DNA from: an uncultured Oscillospiraceae bacterium
GTDB taxonomy: Bacteria; Bacillota; Clostridia; Oscillospirales; Oscillospiraceae
DNA: 10,127 nucleotides
Direction: 5' to 3'
NCBI GenBank assembly: GCA_934572445.1
Contig: CAKTLD010000071.1
Location: 1 to 10,127, forward strand
Below the pieces are notes generated by a model. That model searched no databases and was not told the origin of the DNA. It was given only the letters and a program-made list of their open reading frames with translations. A program made the translations under genes and the position numbers. The stretch's first letter is position 1, and every line of letters begins with the position of its first letter. Positions 1 through 6,985 of the stretch are shown here, in pieces.

Positions 1-1379
1 GCCATGACGTAATCCTCGTCCATCATCTCGGCCTCGTCGTCGCCGTTGGCGCGCTTTTCGACCTGCGCCTTGAAGCGTTCGTACTGATCCATCGGGTCGT
101 TGAGCTCGGTGAAGGCGTTGCCCATCTCGCAGCCGCAGACGAACATCTCATAGCGCTCGGTCAGGTGCGGATCGGACGGGCTGCGCTTGGCAAGCGGGCT
201 GACCTCAACGGGGTACATGGTGATAAACGTCGGCTGGATGAGCGTCTCCTCGACCTTCTGGTCGAAGGTCTCGTACAGGGCGTTGCCCCAGGTCTTGTCC
301 ACGCCGTCCATGTCGACGCCGACGCTCTTGGCGAGCGCGACGGCGGCCTCGGCGTCGCCCTCGATCGCCATGAAGTCCGCGCCGGTCACTTCCTTGACGG
401 CGTCAGCCATCGTGACGCGCTTCCACGACGGAGTCAGGTCGATATCCTTGCCAAGCCACTGGAGCTGATAGGTGCCGAGAATTTCCTTTGCGGCGCCGGC
501 CAGAATGGCCTCAAAAATGTCCATCATGCCGTCGAGGTTCGTGTAGGCCTGATAGAGCTCGCAGGTGGTGAACTCGGGGTTGTGCTTGGTGTCCATACCC
601 TCGTTGCGGAAGATGCGGCCGACCTCGTACACGCGCTCCATGCCGCCGACGATCAGGCGCTTTAAGTGCAGCTCGGTCGCGATGCGCATGTACATGTCGA
701 TATCAAGGGTATTGTGATGCGTGATGAAGGGGCGCGCGTTCGCGCCGCCCGCGATGGGGCTCAGTACCGGCGTCTCGACCTCCATAAAGCCGATGGAATC
801 GAGGTAGCGGCGCAGATACGCCACGAACTTCGAGCGGATCTCAAAGTTGCGCTTGGACTCGGGGTTGATGATGAGGTCCACATAGCGCTGGCGGTAGCGC
901 GCTTCCTTGTCGGTGAGACCGTGGTACTTCTCCGGCAGGGGGCGCAGGGACTTAGAGAGCAGCGTGATCTTCTTCGCGCGCACGCTCATCTCGCCGCGCT
1001 GGGTGCGGAACACCTCACCCACGACGCCGACAATATCGCCGATGTCGTACTTCTTGAAGCGGTTGTACTCCTCCTCGTCCATCTCGTCCTTGCGGGCGTA
1101 GAGCTGGATGCGGCCGGACTTGTCCTGCAGGTCGCAGAAGCTGACCTTGCCCATGCCGCGCTTGCTCATGAGGCGGCCCGCCACGCGGACCTCGCTGCCC
1201 TCGAGCGCGTCAAAGCTGTCCTTGATGTCCTGAGCGTGGTGCGTTACGTCGAAACGGGTCTCATGGAAGGGGTCGCGGCCCTCGGCGCGGAGCGCGGCGA
1301 GCTTTTCGCGGCGGACCTTGAGGATCTCGCTCAGGTCCTGTTCAGGCGCCGCGGTGTTCTGGTTTCTTTCTTCAGCCAT
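1..1379 (-). CDS. lysS: Lysine--tRNA ligase, class II (3' end missing)
   Basis: Charges tRNA-Lys with lysine in the cytoplasm using ATP. The visible 459 codons hold an N-terminal OB-fold anticodon-binding domain (about residues 64-145, with VRVAGRLMSKRGMGKVSF), then the class II catalytic domain. Motif 1 lies near residues 181-208 (ending MEVETPVLSP) and motif 2 near 255-279 (RIFRNEGMDTKHNPEFTTCE). The window edge cuts the gene just after DEDYVMA, so about 40 residues including motif 3 (the GxGxGxDR stretch of the family) lie outside; this is a window effect, not a mutation. The ATG at 1379 is preceded by GTAGGAG ten bases upstream. It follows greA with a 32-base gap and no promoter or terminator between, so the two are almost certainly one transcript. 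A greA-lysS pair is common in bacteria. Confidence 0.97.
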   Translation of the reverse strand, partial: MAEERNQNTAAPEQDLSEILKVRREKLAALRAEGRDPFHETRFDVTHHAQDIKDSFDALEGSEVRVAGRLMSKRGMGKVSFCDLQDKSGRIQLYARKDEMDEEEYNRFKKYDIGDIVGVVGEVFRTQRGEMSVRAKKITLLSKSLRPLPEKYHGLTDKEARYRQRYVDLIINPESKRNFEIRSKFVAYLRRYLDSIGFMEVETPVLSPIAGGANARPFITHHNTLDIDMYMRIATELHLKRLIVGGMERVYEVGRIFRNEGMDTKHNPEFTTCELYQAYTNLDGMMDIFEAILAGAAKEILGTYQLQWLGKDIDLTPSWKRVTMADAVKEVTGADFMAIEGDAEAAVALAKSVGVDMDGVDKTWGNALYETFDQKVEETLIQPTFITMYPVEVSPLAKRSPSDPHLTERYEMFVCGCEMGNAFTELNDPMDQYERFKAQVEKRANGDDEAEMMDEDYVM

Positions 1380-1411
1380 GGTGTCTTTACTCCTACTCTA
1401 TATAATACAGC

Positions 1412-1897
1412 TTAACGTTCGATCTTGAGGATGCGGTAAACGATGGTGCCGACGGGGGCCTCCACGCTGACCTCGTCGCCTTCCTTGGCGCCCATGAGGG
1501 CCTTGCCGAAGGGAGAATCCTCGGAAATGGCGCGGTGCATGGGGTCGGCCTCCTGAGAGCCGACGACCTTATACTCAGGCAGCTCGCGGCCGGATTTCAC
1601 GTCCTGCACGGTCACGCGGCAGCCGATGCTGATGGCATTGGTGCTGCCGTCGTTCTCGTCTACGACCACGGCGTGGAGCAGAATATCCTCGATCTCCGCG
1701 ATGCGGGAGTACAGCTTGCCCTGTTCGTTTTTCGCCTCGTCGTACTCGCTGTTTTCGCTCAGGTCGCCGAAGCCGCGGGCTTCCTTGATAAGCTCCGCCA
1801 CTTCCTTCTCGCGCACGGTCTTGAGGTAGGTGAGCTCATTTTGCAGCTCTTCCTTGCGTTCCGCGCTCATCTTGTACTCTTTTTTCATATTCGCCAT
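1412..1897 (-). CDS. greA: Transcription elongation factor GreA
   Basis: GreA enters the secondary channel of RNA polymerase and triggers cleavage of backtracked RNA so that stalled elongation can resume. The 161-residue product is the normal family length. The N-terminal antiparallel coiled coil spans about residues 12-78 and carries the tip motif GDLSENSEYDEAK with the acidic residues D45 and E48 that coordinate the catalytic Mg ion in the family. The C-terminal FKBP-like domain (about 85-161) includes ISEDSPFGKALMGAKEGDEV. I chose the ATG at 1897 because AAAGGA sits 11 bases upstream and the start matches family length; an in-frame ATG at 1927 would add ten residues (MCAEERNDLN) and lacks a ribosome site. 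It is the first gene of the greA-lysS unit. Confidence 0.96.
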   Translation of the reverse strand: MANMKKEYKMSAERKEELQNELTYLKTVREKEVAELIKEARGFGDLSENSEYDEAKNEQGKLYSRIAEIEDILLHAVVVDENDGSTNAISIGCRVTVQDVKSGRELPEYKVVGSQEADPMHRAISEDSPFGKALMGAKEGDEVSVEAPVGTIVYRILKIER

Positions 1898-1968
1898 ATT
1901 GAGATCGTTCCTTTCTTCCGCGCACACGGGGGCCGCGGCGCGTATACGAATACCATTTTAGCGAGACA

Positions 1969-1997
1969 ATTATAGTGATTTCACCCCGCCTTGTCAA
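1969..1997 (-). promoter_or_regulatory. Consensus sigma-A promoter of greA-lysS
   Basis: Read on the minus strand: -35 TTGACA (1997-1992), a 17-base spacer, and -10 TATAAT (1974-1969). Both boxes match the vegetative consensus at all twelve positions. The expected start point is near 1962, giving a leader of about 65 bases before greA. The leader is GC-rich with the palindrome CGTATACG at 1941-1948, but it is too short for a T-box, and I see no tRNA-responsive element. The TGA stop of the upstream gene (1996-1994) lies inside the -35 box. Confidence 0.9.
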
Positions 1998-2719
1998 GGA
2001 AAGTTTGCGTTTTGCGGCGTGTGGACGGGAAATTTCACCGTTTTGACTGTGATCTCCTCCGCGCGCAGCGCACCGGCGGCAAAAAGCGCGCAGAGGAGCT
2101 GCTGCCGTTCCCAGGCATCGGTCCCGAGCGGAAGCAGTGCGTCATAGGTCACGCCCAGCGCCTCGTCTCCGAGCGGCAGCACAGGGCAGATACAGCGCGG
2201 CGCGGCATCGTCGAAGCTGACGGCGAGATCGGCGCAGAGCATTTCATCCTGCACGGCTATATGCGCGCTCACGCCGCAGTCCCAGCGCAGCATCCGCCCC
2301 AGGCGCTCGCCGGAGGGAGTGCAGAGAGTCAGATAGCGCACCGAACGCACGAGCGACAGCGCCGCGTGCTCCAGCGTGCCGGACGGGCGCGACGAAACGA
2401 GCGCGATGCACGCGGACGGCGACAGGTGCAGCTGCGCCATCGCGCGGCAGATGATCTCCGCAGCCTTACACGCGCGCAGCGTCAGCTCCCCGGGAGGAAG
2501 GATGCCGCGGCAGGCGAAGATATCGGCGCAGGAAAAGCCGCAGGGAAACACCGCGCGCTGCACGCGGCGCTTCCGAAGGTATTTTGCTGCGCGGCGCGCG
2601 GAAAGACGGGCGCGCAGGCCGACGCCGCGTAGGACGTAAACGGTGCAGAAACGCACACCGCACAGCGTGCGCGTTCCGTTTTTCTCCCCCGCCTCCCGAT
2701 AGCAGACCAGTCCCAGCAT
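1994..2719 (-). CDS. Cysteine-rich protein of unknown function
   Basis: I do not recognise this 241-residue protein. It has no signal peptide and no obvious membrane segment, so it is probably cytoplasmic. Fifteen cysteines (about 6 percent) are spread along the chain rather than in a clear metal-binding cluster; the closest pairs are PCGFSC near residue 60 and RCIC in the C-terminal half. The N-terminal third is Arg-rich (RKRRVQRAVFP). The middle alternates hydrophobic strand-like and helix-like stretches (ACIALVSS, VRYLTLCTP, VSAHIAV, ADLAVSFDD), which suggests an alpha/beta, perhaps Rossmann-like, core; that is inference. Start: ATG at 2719 has GGAGG seven bases upstream, whereas GTG at 2725 would sit on top of that site. 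Codon choice (many G/C third positions, CTG, CGC, GCG) matches the neighbours. It lies between the ftsEX-hydrolase terminator and the greA promoter. Confidence 0.75.
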   Translation of the reverse strand: MLGLVCYREAGEKNGTRTLCGVRFCTVYVLRGVGLRARLSARRAAKYLRKRRVQRAVFPCGFSCADIFACRGILPPGELTLRACKAAEIICRAMAQLHLSPSACIALVSSRPSGTLEHAALSLVRSVRYLTLCTPSGERLGRMLRWDCGVSAHIAVQDEMLCADLAVSFDDAAPRCICPVLPLGDEALGVTYDALLPLGTDAWERQQLLCALFAAGALRAEEITVKTVKFPVHTPQNANFP

Positions 2720-2734
2720 CCGCACCCCTCCCGC

Positions 2735-2771
2735 AAAAAAACGATCCTCTCCACTTTTATGGAGAGGATCG
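2735..2771 (-). terminator. Intrinsic terminator after ftsE-ftsX-hydrolase
   Basis: A perfect 12-base-pair stem, CGATCCTCTCCA with TGGAGAGGATCG (arms 2742-2753 and 2760-2771), closes a six-base loop. On the minus strand it is followed at once by seven T residues (2741-2735). It starts 12 bases past the hydrolase stop codon. Only the minus strand has the T run, so it is one-directional. It lies just 15 bases before the start codon of the next gene on the same strand. Confidence 0.93.
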
Positions 2772-2783
2772 CGCTTTCATGTC

Positions 2784-3989
2784 TTACTTCCAGCCCTTGA
2801 TGTAGTCGGTGAGGTAGGTCAGGGGGTCGATGATCTTGCCGCCCTCGGTGATCTCAAAGTGCAGGTGCGGGCCGCTGTTTACGCCGGTCGCGCCGGTGAT
2901 GCCGACGACCTGACCCTGCGCCACATAGTCGCCAACATTGACCGAGCGGGAGGACAGGTGCTGATAGGTGGTCGTGTTGCCGCTGCCGTGGCTGACGACC
3001 ACATAGTTGCCGCGGTATTTGTTGTAGGCTGAGACGATGACCGTGCCCGCCTTGGCGGCGACGGCCTTGGTCGTATAGCCCACACGGCCGATGTCGATGC
3101 CCGCGTGGTTAGTCGATGCGCCGGGGATTCCCGTATAGCGTGCGCCGACAGGGGAGGTGATGTATTTGCTGGAGCACGGCCAGATATAGCCGCCGTAGGT
3201 TTCGGTGGTGTCGCCGTTCTGGCGGGCGAGCTCGCGCGAAAGCCGCACGATCTCCTCCTGCTGGCGCTCCATGGCCGCGTCGCGCTCCGCGATCAGCTGC
3301 CGGTACTGCGATTCGTTGGCCTTGAGGTCGGTGAGCACCTTTTCCGCGGCCGCGCGCTGGGTGTTCAGTTCGCTGCGTTTGGCAACGAGCGTTTCTCTGG
3401 CGGCCTGCTGCTGGGCGAGGGAGTCCTGAAGCGAGGCCTTTTCCTGCTCGATCTGCTCGCGCAGGGCGCGCAGGTCGTCGATGACCTTCTGGTCGCTGTC
3501 CATGATCTCGCTGATAAAGTCCATGGCGCTCAGAAGATCGGAAAAGCTGGCCGAATGGAACAGCACAGACCAGTAGGACACCGTGCCGCGTTCCTCCATC
3601 GAGCGCACGCGCGCACAGAATTTTTCGTACTGGCGCGCTTCCTCCTCTTCATTCTCGCGGATCTTCTGCTCGGTCTGTACGATCAGGGCCTCATATTCGT
3701 CGATCAGCTGTTCCGCGCCACGAATTTCCGACTGGAGAAGATTGATCTGCTTGTCGAGATTTTCTTTCTGCGCGAGTGCAGCGTTCTTGTCGCCCTGAAG
3801 GGACTTGAGCTCCTTTTCCAGCTGTGCCTTCTCCTCGCTCATGCCGTTGAGCTCCTTCTGCAGCGCGTCGATCTCCTCCTGCGTGACGGCGGAGGCATCC
3901 TGCAGCATGGAGAGCGGCGTCAGCGTGCTCAGTGTGAGCGAGAGCACCGCGGCGAGCGCGAGCAGCGCTCGTAAAACTCTTTTTTTCAT
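2784..3989 (-). CDS. EnvC-like murein hydrolase with LytM (M23) domain
   Basis: Predicted secreted zinc endopeptidase that cuts peptidoglycan cross-bridges or stem peptides, encoded directly after ftsX and so probably controlled by FtsEX. The 401-residue protein starts MKKRVLRALLALAAVLSL, a signal peptide with likely cleavage after ASA at residue 34. Residues about 36-110 and 150-260 are rich in Glu, Gln, Lys and Leu and look like two coiled-coil stretches, as in EnvC, PcsB and CwlO. The M23 domain covers about 270-390. All usual catalytic residues are visible: H295 and D299 (NHAGIDIG), H344 (TYQHLSS), H375 and H377 (GPHLHFE). This differs from E. coli EnvC, whose LytM domain is degenerate and only activates amidases. 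Start: ATG at 3989 has AGGGAG close upstream; an ATG at 4004 overlapping the ftsX stop would add MRGSG and has no ribosome site. Confidence 0.93.
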   Translation of the reverse strand: MKKRVLRALLALAAVLSLTLSTLTPLSMLQDASAVTQEEIDALQKELNGMSEEKAQLEKELKSLQGDKNAALAQKENLDKQINLLQSEIRGAEQLIDEYEALIVQTEQKIRENEEEEARQYEKFCARVRSMEERGTVSYWSVLFHSASFSDLLSAMDFISEIMDSDQKVIDDLRALREQIEQEKASLQDSLAQQQAARETLVAKRSELNTQRAAAEKVLTDLKANESQYRQLIAERDAAMERQQEEIVRLSRELARQNGDTTETYGGYIWPCSSKYITSPVGARYTGIPGASTNHAGIDIGRVGYTTKAVAAKAGTVIVSAYNKYRGNYVVVSHGSGNTTTYQHLSSRSVNVGDYVAQGQVVGITGATGVNSGPHLHFEITEGGKIIDPLTYLTDYIKGWK

Positions 3990-4000
3990 GCCGCTCCCTC

Positions 4001-4891
4001 TCATACGCGCAGGAATTTGCGGATGGCCGTCAGGCTGCCGCCTACGCCGATGAAGATGCCGACAGCGGCAAAGATCAGCGCCACGGGCTGCCAGATGGCG
4101 GTGAAGTCCACGATCTCGAGCAGCTGCAGGCGGTCGGACATCTCAAGGCTCTTGGCGACCGAGGCATACAGCAGCCATTGCAGGCCAAAGCCCAGCGCCG
4201 CGCTGAGCAGGCCGATCAAAAAGCCCTCATACACGAACGGCCAGCGGATGAAGCCGTTCGTCGCGCCTACCATCTTCATGATGGCGATCTCGTCGCGCCG
4301 GTCGAAGGTCGTGAGCTTGATGGTATTGGAGATGATGAAGATCGACACCAGCAGCAATATTGCGATGAGCGCGATGCACACCACGCCCGCGATGTTGCGC
4401 AGCGTGATAAGACCGCCGGAGATGTCCTCGTCCACGCGCACCTTGGCCACGCCCTCGACATTGTCCTTGATGTCCTGCGCGGTCTGGCCGGCAATGCTCA
4501 GGTCGTTGACAAACACGGCGTAGCGGTCGCGCAGGATCTCGGGGTCAAGATTCTGGAACAGCTCGTCGCCCTCATATTTCTTTTCGTACGCCGCCATGGC
4601 CTCCTCTTTGGTGATGAGCTGGCAGCTCCTCACATTGGGACGCTTTTCGATGGCGCGGCCGACAGCGGCGGTCTGCGCCTCGTCATAGGTCTCGTCCACA
4701 AAGGCGAGGATCTCATAATCGCTCTCCAGCTTCTGCAGCTGCACCTGCGCATTGTAGGCGACCAGCGTGAACGTGCCCATGACCACCAGACATGCCACCG
4801 TGATGCCCACGGCGGCAAAGGACATAAAACCGTGCGAGAACATGTTGCGCACGCCCTCGCCGAAAAAGTAAGTAAAATCGTGTCTGCGCAT
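4001..4891 (-). CDS. ftsX: Cell division protein FtsX, permease-like subunit
   Basis: FtsX is the membrane half of the FtsEX complex, which carries the ATP-driven signal across the membrane to a peptidoglycan hydrolase at the division site or side wall. The 296-residue product has the family layout: cytoplasmic N-terminus (FTYFFGEGVRNM), TM1 about 24-46, a large extracellular loop about 47-165 that in homologues binds the hydrolase coiled coil, TM2 about 167-188, then FDRRDEIAIMKMVGATNGFIRWPF (about 196-219), a conserved cytoplasmic stretch, followed by TM3 about 220-243 and TM4 about 267-286. I chose the ATG at 4891, four bases after the ftsE stop, because GAGG lies seven bases upstream (inside the end of ftsE). 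The stop TGA at 4003-4001 is 11 bases before the hydrolase start, so the genes are translationally close. Confidence 0.96.
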   Translation of the reverse strand: MRRHDFTYFFGEGVRNMFSHGFMSFAAVGITVACLVVMGTFTLVAYNAQVQLQKLESDYEILAFVDETYDEAQTAAVGRAIEKRPNVRSCQLITKEEAMAAYEKKYEGDELFQNLDPEILRDRYAVFVNDLSIAGQTAQDIKDNVEGVAKVRVDEDISGGLITLRNIAGVVCIALIAILLLVSIFIISNTIKLTTFDRRDEIAIMKMVGATNGFIRWPFVYEGFLIGLLSAALGFGLQWLLYASVAKSLEMSDRLQLLEIVDFTAIWQPVALIFAAVGIFIGVGGSLTAIRKFLRV

Positions 4892-4895
4892 AGCC

Positions 4896-5573
4896 TTACC
4901 TCGCGTTGTAGCCGACGCCGTCACCGATGATGCGGCCCTGATCGAGCATGACGACGCGCTTTTTGAACTGGTTGACGAGATCCTTCTCGTGCGTGACGAC
5001 GACCATCGTCGTGCCGAGCTGGTTGATACGCTCGAGAAGACGCATGATCTCCAGCGAGCGCGCGGGGTCCAGGTTGCCCGTCGGCTCGTCGGCGATGATG
5101 GTGCTGGGGTTATTGATCAGCGCGCGGGCGATGGCTACGCGCTGCTGCTCGCCGCCGGAGATCTCGTTGGGGTAGCGGTCGGTCTTTTCCTCCAGGCCCA
5201 CAAGCTCGAGCACATATGGGATGCGTTTTTTGATCTCGCGCGGCGACGCGCCGACGGCGCGCATGGCGAAACTCAGGTTTTCGTAGACCGTCTTCTTCTC
5301 GATCAGGCGGAAGTCCTGAAAGATGACGCCCACAGAGCGGCGCAGCAGCGGGATCTGACGCTCGGCGATGTTCGTCAGGCTGAAGCCGTTGACGGCGATC
5401 TGTCCCTCAGTGGGCGTGATCTCACCGGTGAGCAGCTTGATGATGGTAGACTTGCCGCTGCCGCTGGGGCCGACCAGGAAGACGAATTCACCGTCCTCGA
5501 TGCGAAGCGAGATGCCGCGCAGCGCCTTCGTTCCGCTGTCATATTCCTTTACCACGTCGCTCAGCCGTATCAT
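4896..5573 (-). CDS. ftsE: Cell division ATP-binding protein FtsE
   Basis: Cytoplasmic ABC ATPase that powers FtsX. The 225-residue product matches the family length and has all ABC motifs: Walker [10 protein letters not shown] (35-43), Q-loop Q86 (IFQDFRLI), signature [14 protein letters not shown] (139-152), Walker [13 protein letters not shown] (158-169), and switch histidine H195 (VVTHEKD). The start at 5573 ([15 protein letters not shown]) is typical for FtsE and has GAGGGG seven bases upstream. An in-frame ATG at 5627 would add 18 residues (MRKWQSQ...), but it has no ribosome site and lies only a few bases from the predicted transcription start. It is the first gene of ftsE-ftsX-hydrolase, with a clear promoter upstream. 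Confidence 0.97.
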   Translation of the reverse strand: MIRLSDVVKEYDSGTKALRGISLRIEDGEFVFLVGPSGSGKSTIIKLLTGEITPTEGQIAVNGFSLTNIAERQIPLLRRSVGVIFQDFRLIEKKTVYENLSFAMRAVGASPREIKKRIPYVLELVGLEEKTDRYPNEISGGEQQRVAIARALINNPSTIIADEPTGNLDPARSLEIMRLLERINQLGTTMVVVTHEKDLVNQFKKRVVMLDQGRIIGDGVGYNAR

Positions 5574-5640
5574 GCTCTCGCCCCTCAGTTTCCGGCAGGC
5601 TCCGACCTGAGACTGCCATTTTCGCATAATTCTAAATTTT

Positions 5641-5669
5641 ATTATAGCGCGGTAAGCGCGCCTTGGCAA
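5641..5669 (-). promoter_or_regulatory. Sigma-A promoter of ftsE-ftsX-hydrolase
   Basis: On the minus strand: -35 TTGCCA (5669-5664, one mismatch), 17-base spacer, -10 TATAAT (5646-5641, perfect). The expected start point is near 5634, leaving a leader of about 60 bases. The spacer contains the inverted repeat GCGCG-CTTAC-CGCGC (about 5647-5661), a possible operator. The leader has CTCAG and CTGAG arms that could fold, with the second arm touching the ftsE ribosome site. Confidence 0.87.
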
Positions 5670-5702
5670 CAGATAATTATGTAAACTTTTGATTTTTTTG
5701 TC

Positions 5703-5745
5703 GAAAAAGCGAAGAACGGGAGCCGTCCTGATCGGACGACTCCCG
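5703..5745 (-). terminator. Intrinsic terminator after the PucR-like regulator gene
   Basis: Arms at 5717-5728 and 5734-5745 form a 12-base-pair stem (CGGGAGTCGTCC with GGACGGCTCCCG on the minus strand, one G-U pair) around a five-base loop. It is followed on the minus strand by a broken T run (TTCTTCGCTTTTT). It begins about 22 bases past the regulator stop codon. On the plus strand the G-U pair becomes a C-A mismatch, so the minus-strand use is favoured. It separates the regulator from the ftsE operon. Confidence 0.88.
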
Positions 5746-5767
5746 CCGTTGAACAAAATTTTTGCTT

Positions 5768-6862
5768 TTACGCCTCGATGCCGCGTGAGGCAAGATACTT
5801 CTTGACCATCAGCGCCACCTTGAAGGTAATGGCGTCGTCGAACTCGCGCAGGTCGAGCCCCGTGAGCTTCTTGATCTTTTCAAGACGGTAGACGAGCGTG
5901 TTGCGGTGGACGAACAGCTTGCGAGCCGTTTCGGAGAGAATAAGATTGTTCTCGAAGAACTTGTTGATGGTGAAGAGAGTCTCCTTGTCGAGCGCGTCGA
6001 TCGGGTTCTTCTTGAAGACCTCCTGCAAAAACATCTCGCACAGCGTCGTCGGCAGCTGATAGATCAGGCGGCCGATGCCGAGGTTTTCATAGCTGATGAC
6101 GTACTTCTCCGTGTCGAAGACCTTGCCGACCTCAATGGCCATCTGGGCCTCTTTATAGGCCTTGGCCAGGTCGCGCAGGTGCGTGGCCACGGTGCCGATA
6201 CCGACGACGACGGTGCTCTCGCCGTTCACGCGCAGCGTTTCCTCGATGAGTGCGGCGGTCTTTTCAAGGTCGGGCATCTCGATGTTGTCGCCCAGCTGCT
6301 GTACCAGCACGATATCCTCCTCGCCCATCGCCAGTACAAAGCTCGTCTGCCGGTCGGGGAAGATGTTCTGAATGGTCTCGACGGGGATGGCATCGGCCTT
6401 ATCGTCAAGACGGCGGATAACGAACACGCCGCGGTTGAGCTCGGCTTCCACATGCAGCTCCTTGGCGCGGACGTAAATGTCGCTCAGAAGGATGTTGTCC
6501 GACAGGATACTCTTGACGAATGAGGTCTTGTCGTGCTTTTCCTCATAATAGCTCTTGGCGGTGTTGAGCGCGACGGTCGCCATGCGGCAGACCGTGGCGC
6601 TGAGCGGGTCCTCGCCGCGCGTGAATGCGGCAAAGTCGAACTGGCCGCCCCAGCCCTCGAGCGCCTTGAAGGTCTTTCCCTCCAGCGCGATGCAGCCGCC
6701 CTCTGCCGCGTTGACCGGCTGGACCAGATGCGGCCAGCGTTGGCCGATCTCCGGCAGGTCGGTGCAGGCGATGACCGTACCCTCAGAGTCGATCACGCCG
6801 ATCACGGTGTCGGTGGTTTCCTTGAACTGCAAAACGATATTCTGAAAAATTCTTCCGGACAT
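5768..6862 (-). CDS. CdaR/PucR-family transcriptional regulator
   Basis: Predicted DNA-binding regulator of 364 residues. The C-terminal helix-turn-helix of the PucR/CdaR type is clear (about residues 304-351, with LSETARKLFVHRNTLVYRLEKIKKLTG written here as parts LSETARKLFVHRNTLVYR and LEKIKKLTG). The middle (about 135-270) resembles the GGDEF-like CdaR middle domain, including VVVGIGTVATHLRDLAKAY. The N-terminal 120 residues begin with IGVIDSEGTVIACTD, which looks like a PAS/GAF-like or diacid-recognition-type sensor; the ligand is unknown and I see no nearby catabolic gene that would name it. Start ATG at 6862 has AAGGAGG seven bases upstream. It is a single-gene unit with its own promoter and terminator, so it may regulate itself or act elsewhere. 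A link to ftsEX or rsuA is possible only by position. Confidence 0.88.
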   Translation of the reverse strand: MSGRIFQNIVLQFKETTDTVIGVIDSEGTVIACTDLPEIGQRWPHLVQPVNAAEGGCIALEGKTFKALEGWGGQFDFAAFTRGEDPLSATVCRMATVALNTAKSYYEEKHDKTSFVKSILSDNILLSDIYVRAKELHVEAELNRGVFVIRRLDDKADAIPVETIQNIFPDRQTSFVLAMGEEDIVLVQQLGDNIEMPDLEKTAALIEETLRVNGESTVVVGIGTVATHLRDLAKAYKEAQMAIEVGKVFDTEKYVISYENLGIGRLIYQLPTTLCEMFLQEVFKKNPIDALDKETLFTINKFFENNLILSETARKLFVHRNTLVYRLEKIKKLTGLDLREFDDAITFKVALMVKKYLASRGIEA

Positions 6863-6890
6863 ATCGGTGCCTCCTTACGCTCTCAGGCAG

Positions 6891-6905
6891 TTTGTGCATT
6901 TCGTC
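6891..6905. repeat. Direct repeat copy 1, in the regulator gene leader
   Basis: TTTGTGCATTTCGTC on the plus strand, 13 of 15 bases identical to the copy at 6986-7000. It lies just downstream of the predicted start point of the regulator transcript, inside a wider element framed by CAGTT (6888-6892) and AACTG (6906-6910). Candidate operator; this is inference. Confidence 0.5.
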
Positions 6906-6919
6906 AACTGAATGGAATC

Positions 6920-6948
6920 ATTATAATTGGTCTCGACGAATTTTGCAA
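6920..6948 (-). promoter_or_regulatory. Sigma-A promoter of the PucR-like regulator
   Basis: On the minus strand: -35 TTGCAA (6948-6943, two mismatches), 17-base spacer, -10 TATAAT (6925-6920). The expected start point is near 6913, about 50 bases before the ATG. Directly upstream (6951-6988) the minus strand carries several A runs, which fits an UP-element or a curved-DNA region that strengthens a weak -35 box. Confidence 0.85.
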
Positions 6949-6985
6949 GAACTTTTTTCTTTTTTCCACAAATTTTTTTGCTTTT

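Noticed and set aside
666..1415. Long plus-strand open frame opposite lysS (and one at 165-665)
   Set aside because: It is the mirror of the lysS codons in GC-rich DNA. The minus-strand reading gives an unmistakable LysRS and the plus reading gives low-complexity Leu/Ala/Asp-rich text.
1898..1968. T-box or other amino-acid riboswitch in front of greA-lysS
   Set aside because: The leader is only about 65 bases, with no specifier loop, no T-box sequence and no terminator hairpin.
1991..2632. Plus-strand open frame opposite the cysteine-rich gene
   Set aside because: The product is Arg/Ala/Gln-rich with no domain pattern, it lacks a ribosome site, and it would start inside the greA promoter. 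The minus-strand frame is longer, has a good ribosome site and neighbour-like codon use.
3105..3974. 289-codon plus-strand open frame opposite the LytM hydrolase
   Set aside because: Shadow of a clear signal-peptide, coiled-coil and M23 gene on the other strand.
4989..5684. Plus-strand open frame opposite ftsE
   Set aside because: Shadow of a complete ABC ATPase with all motifs.
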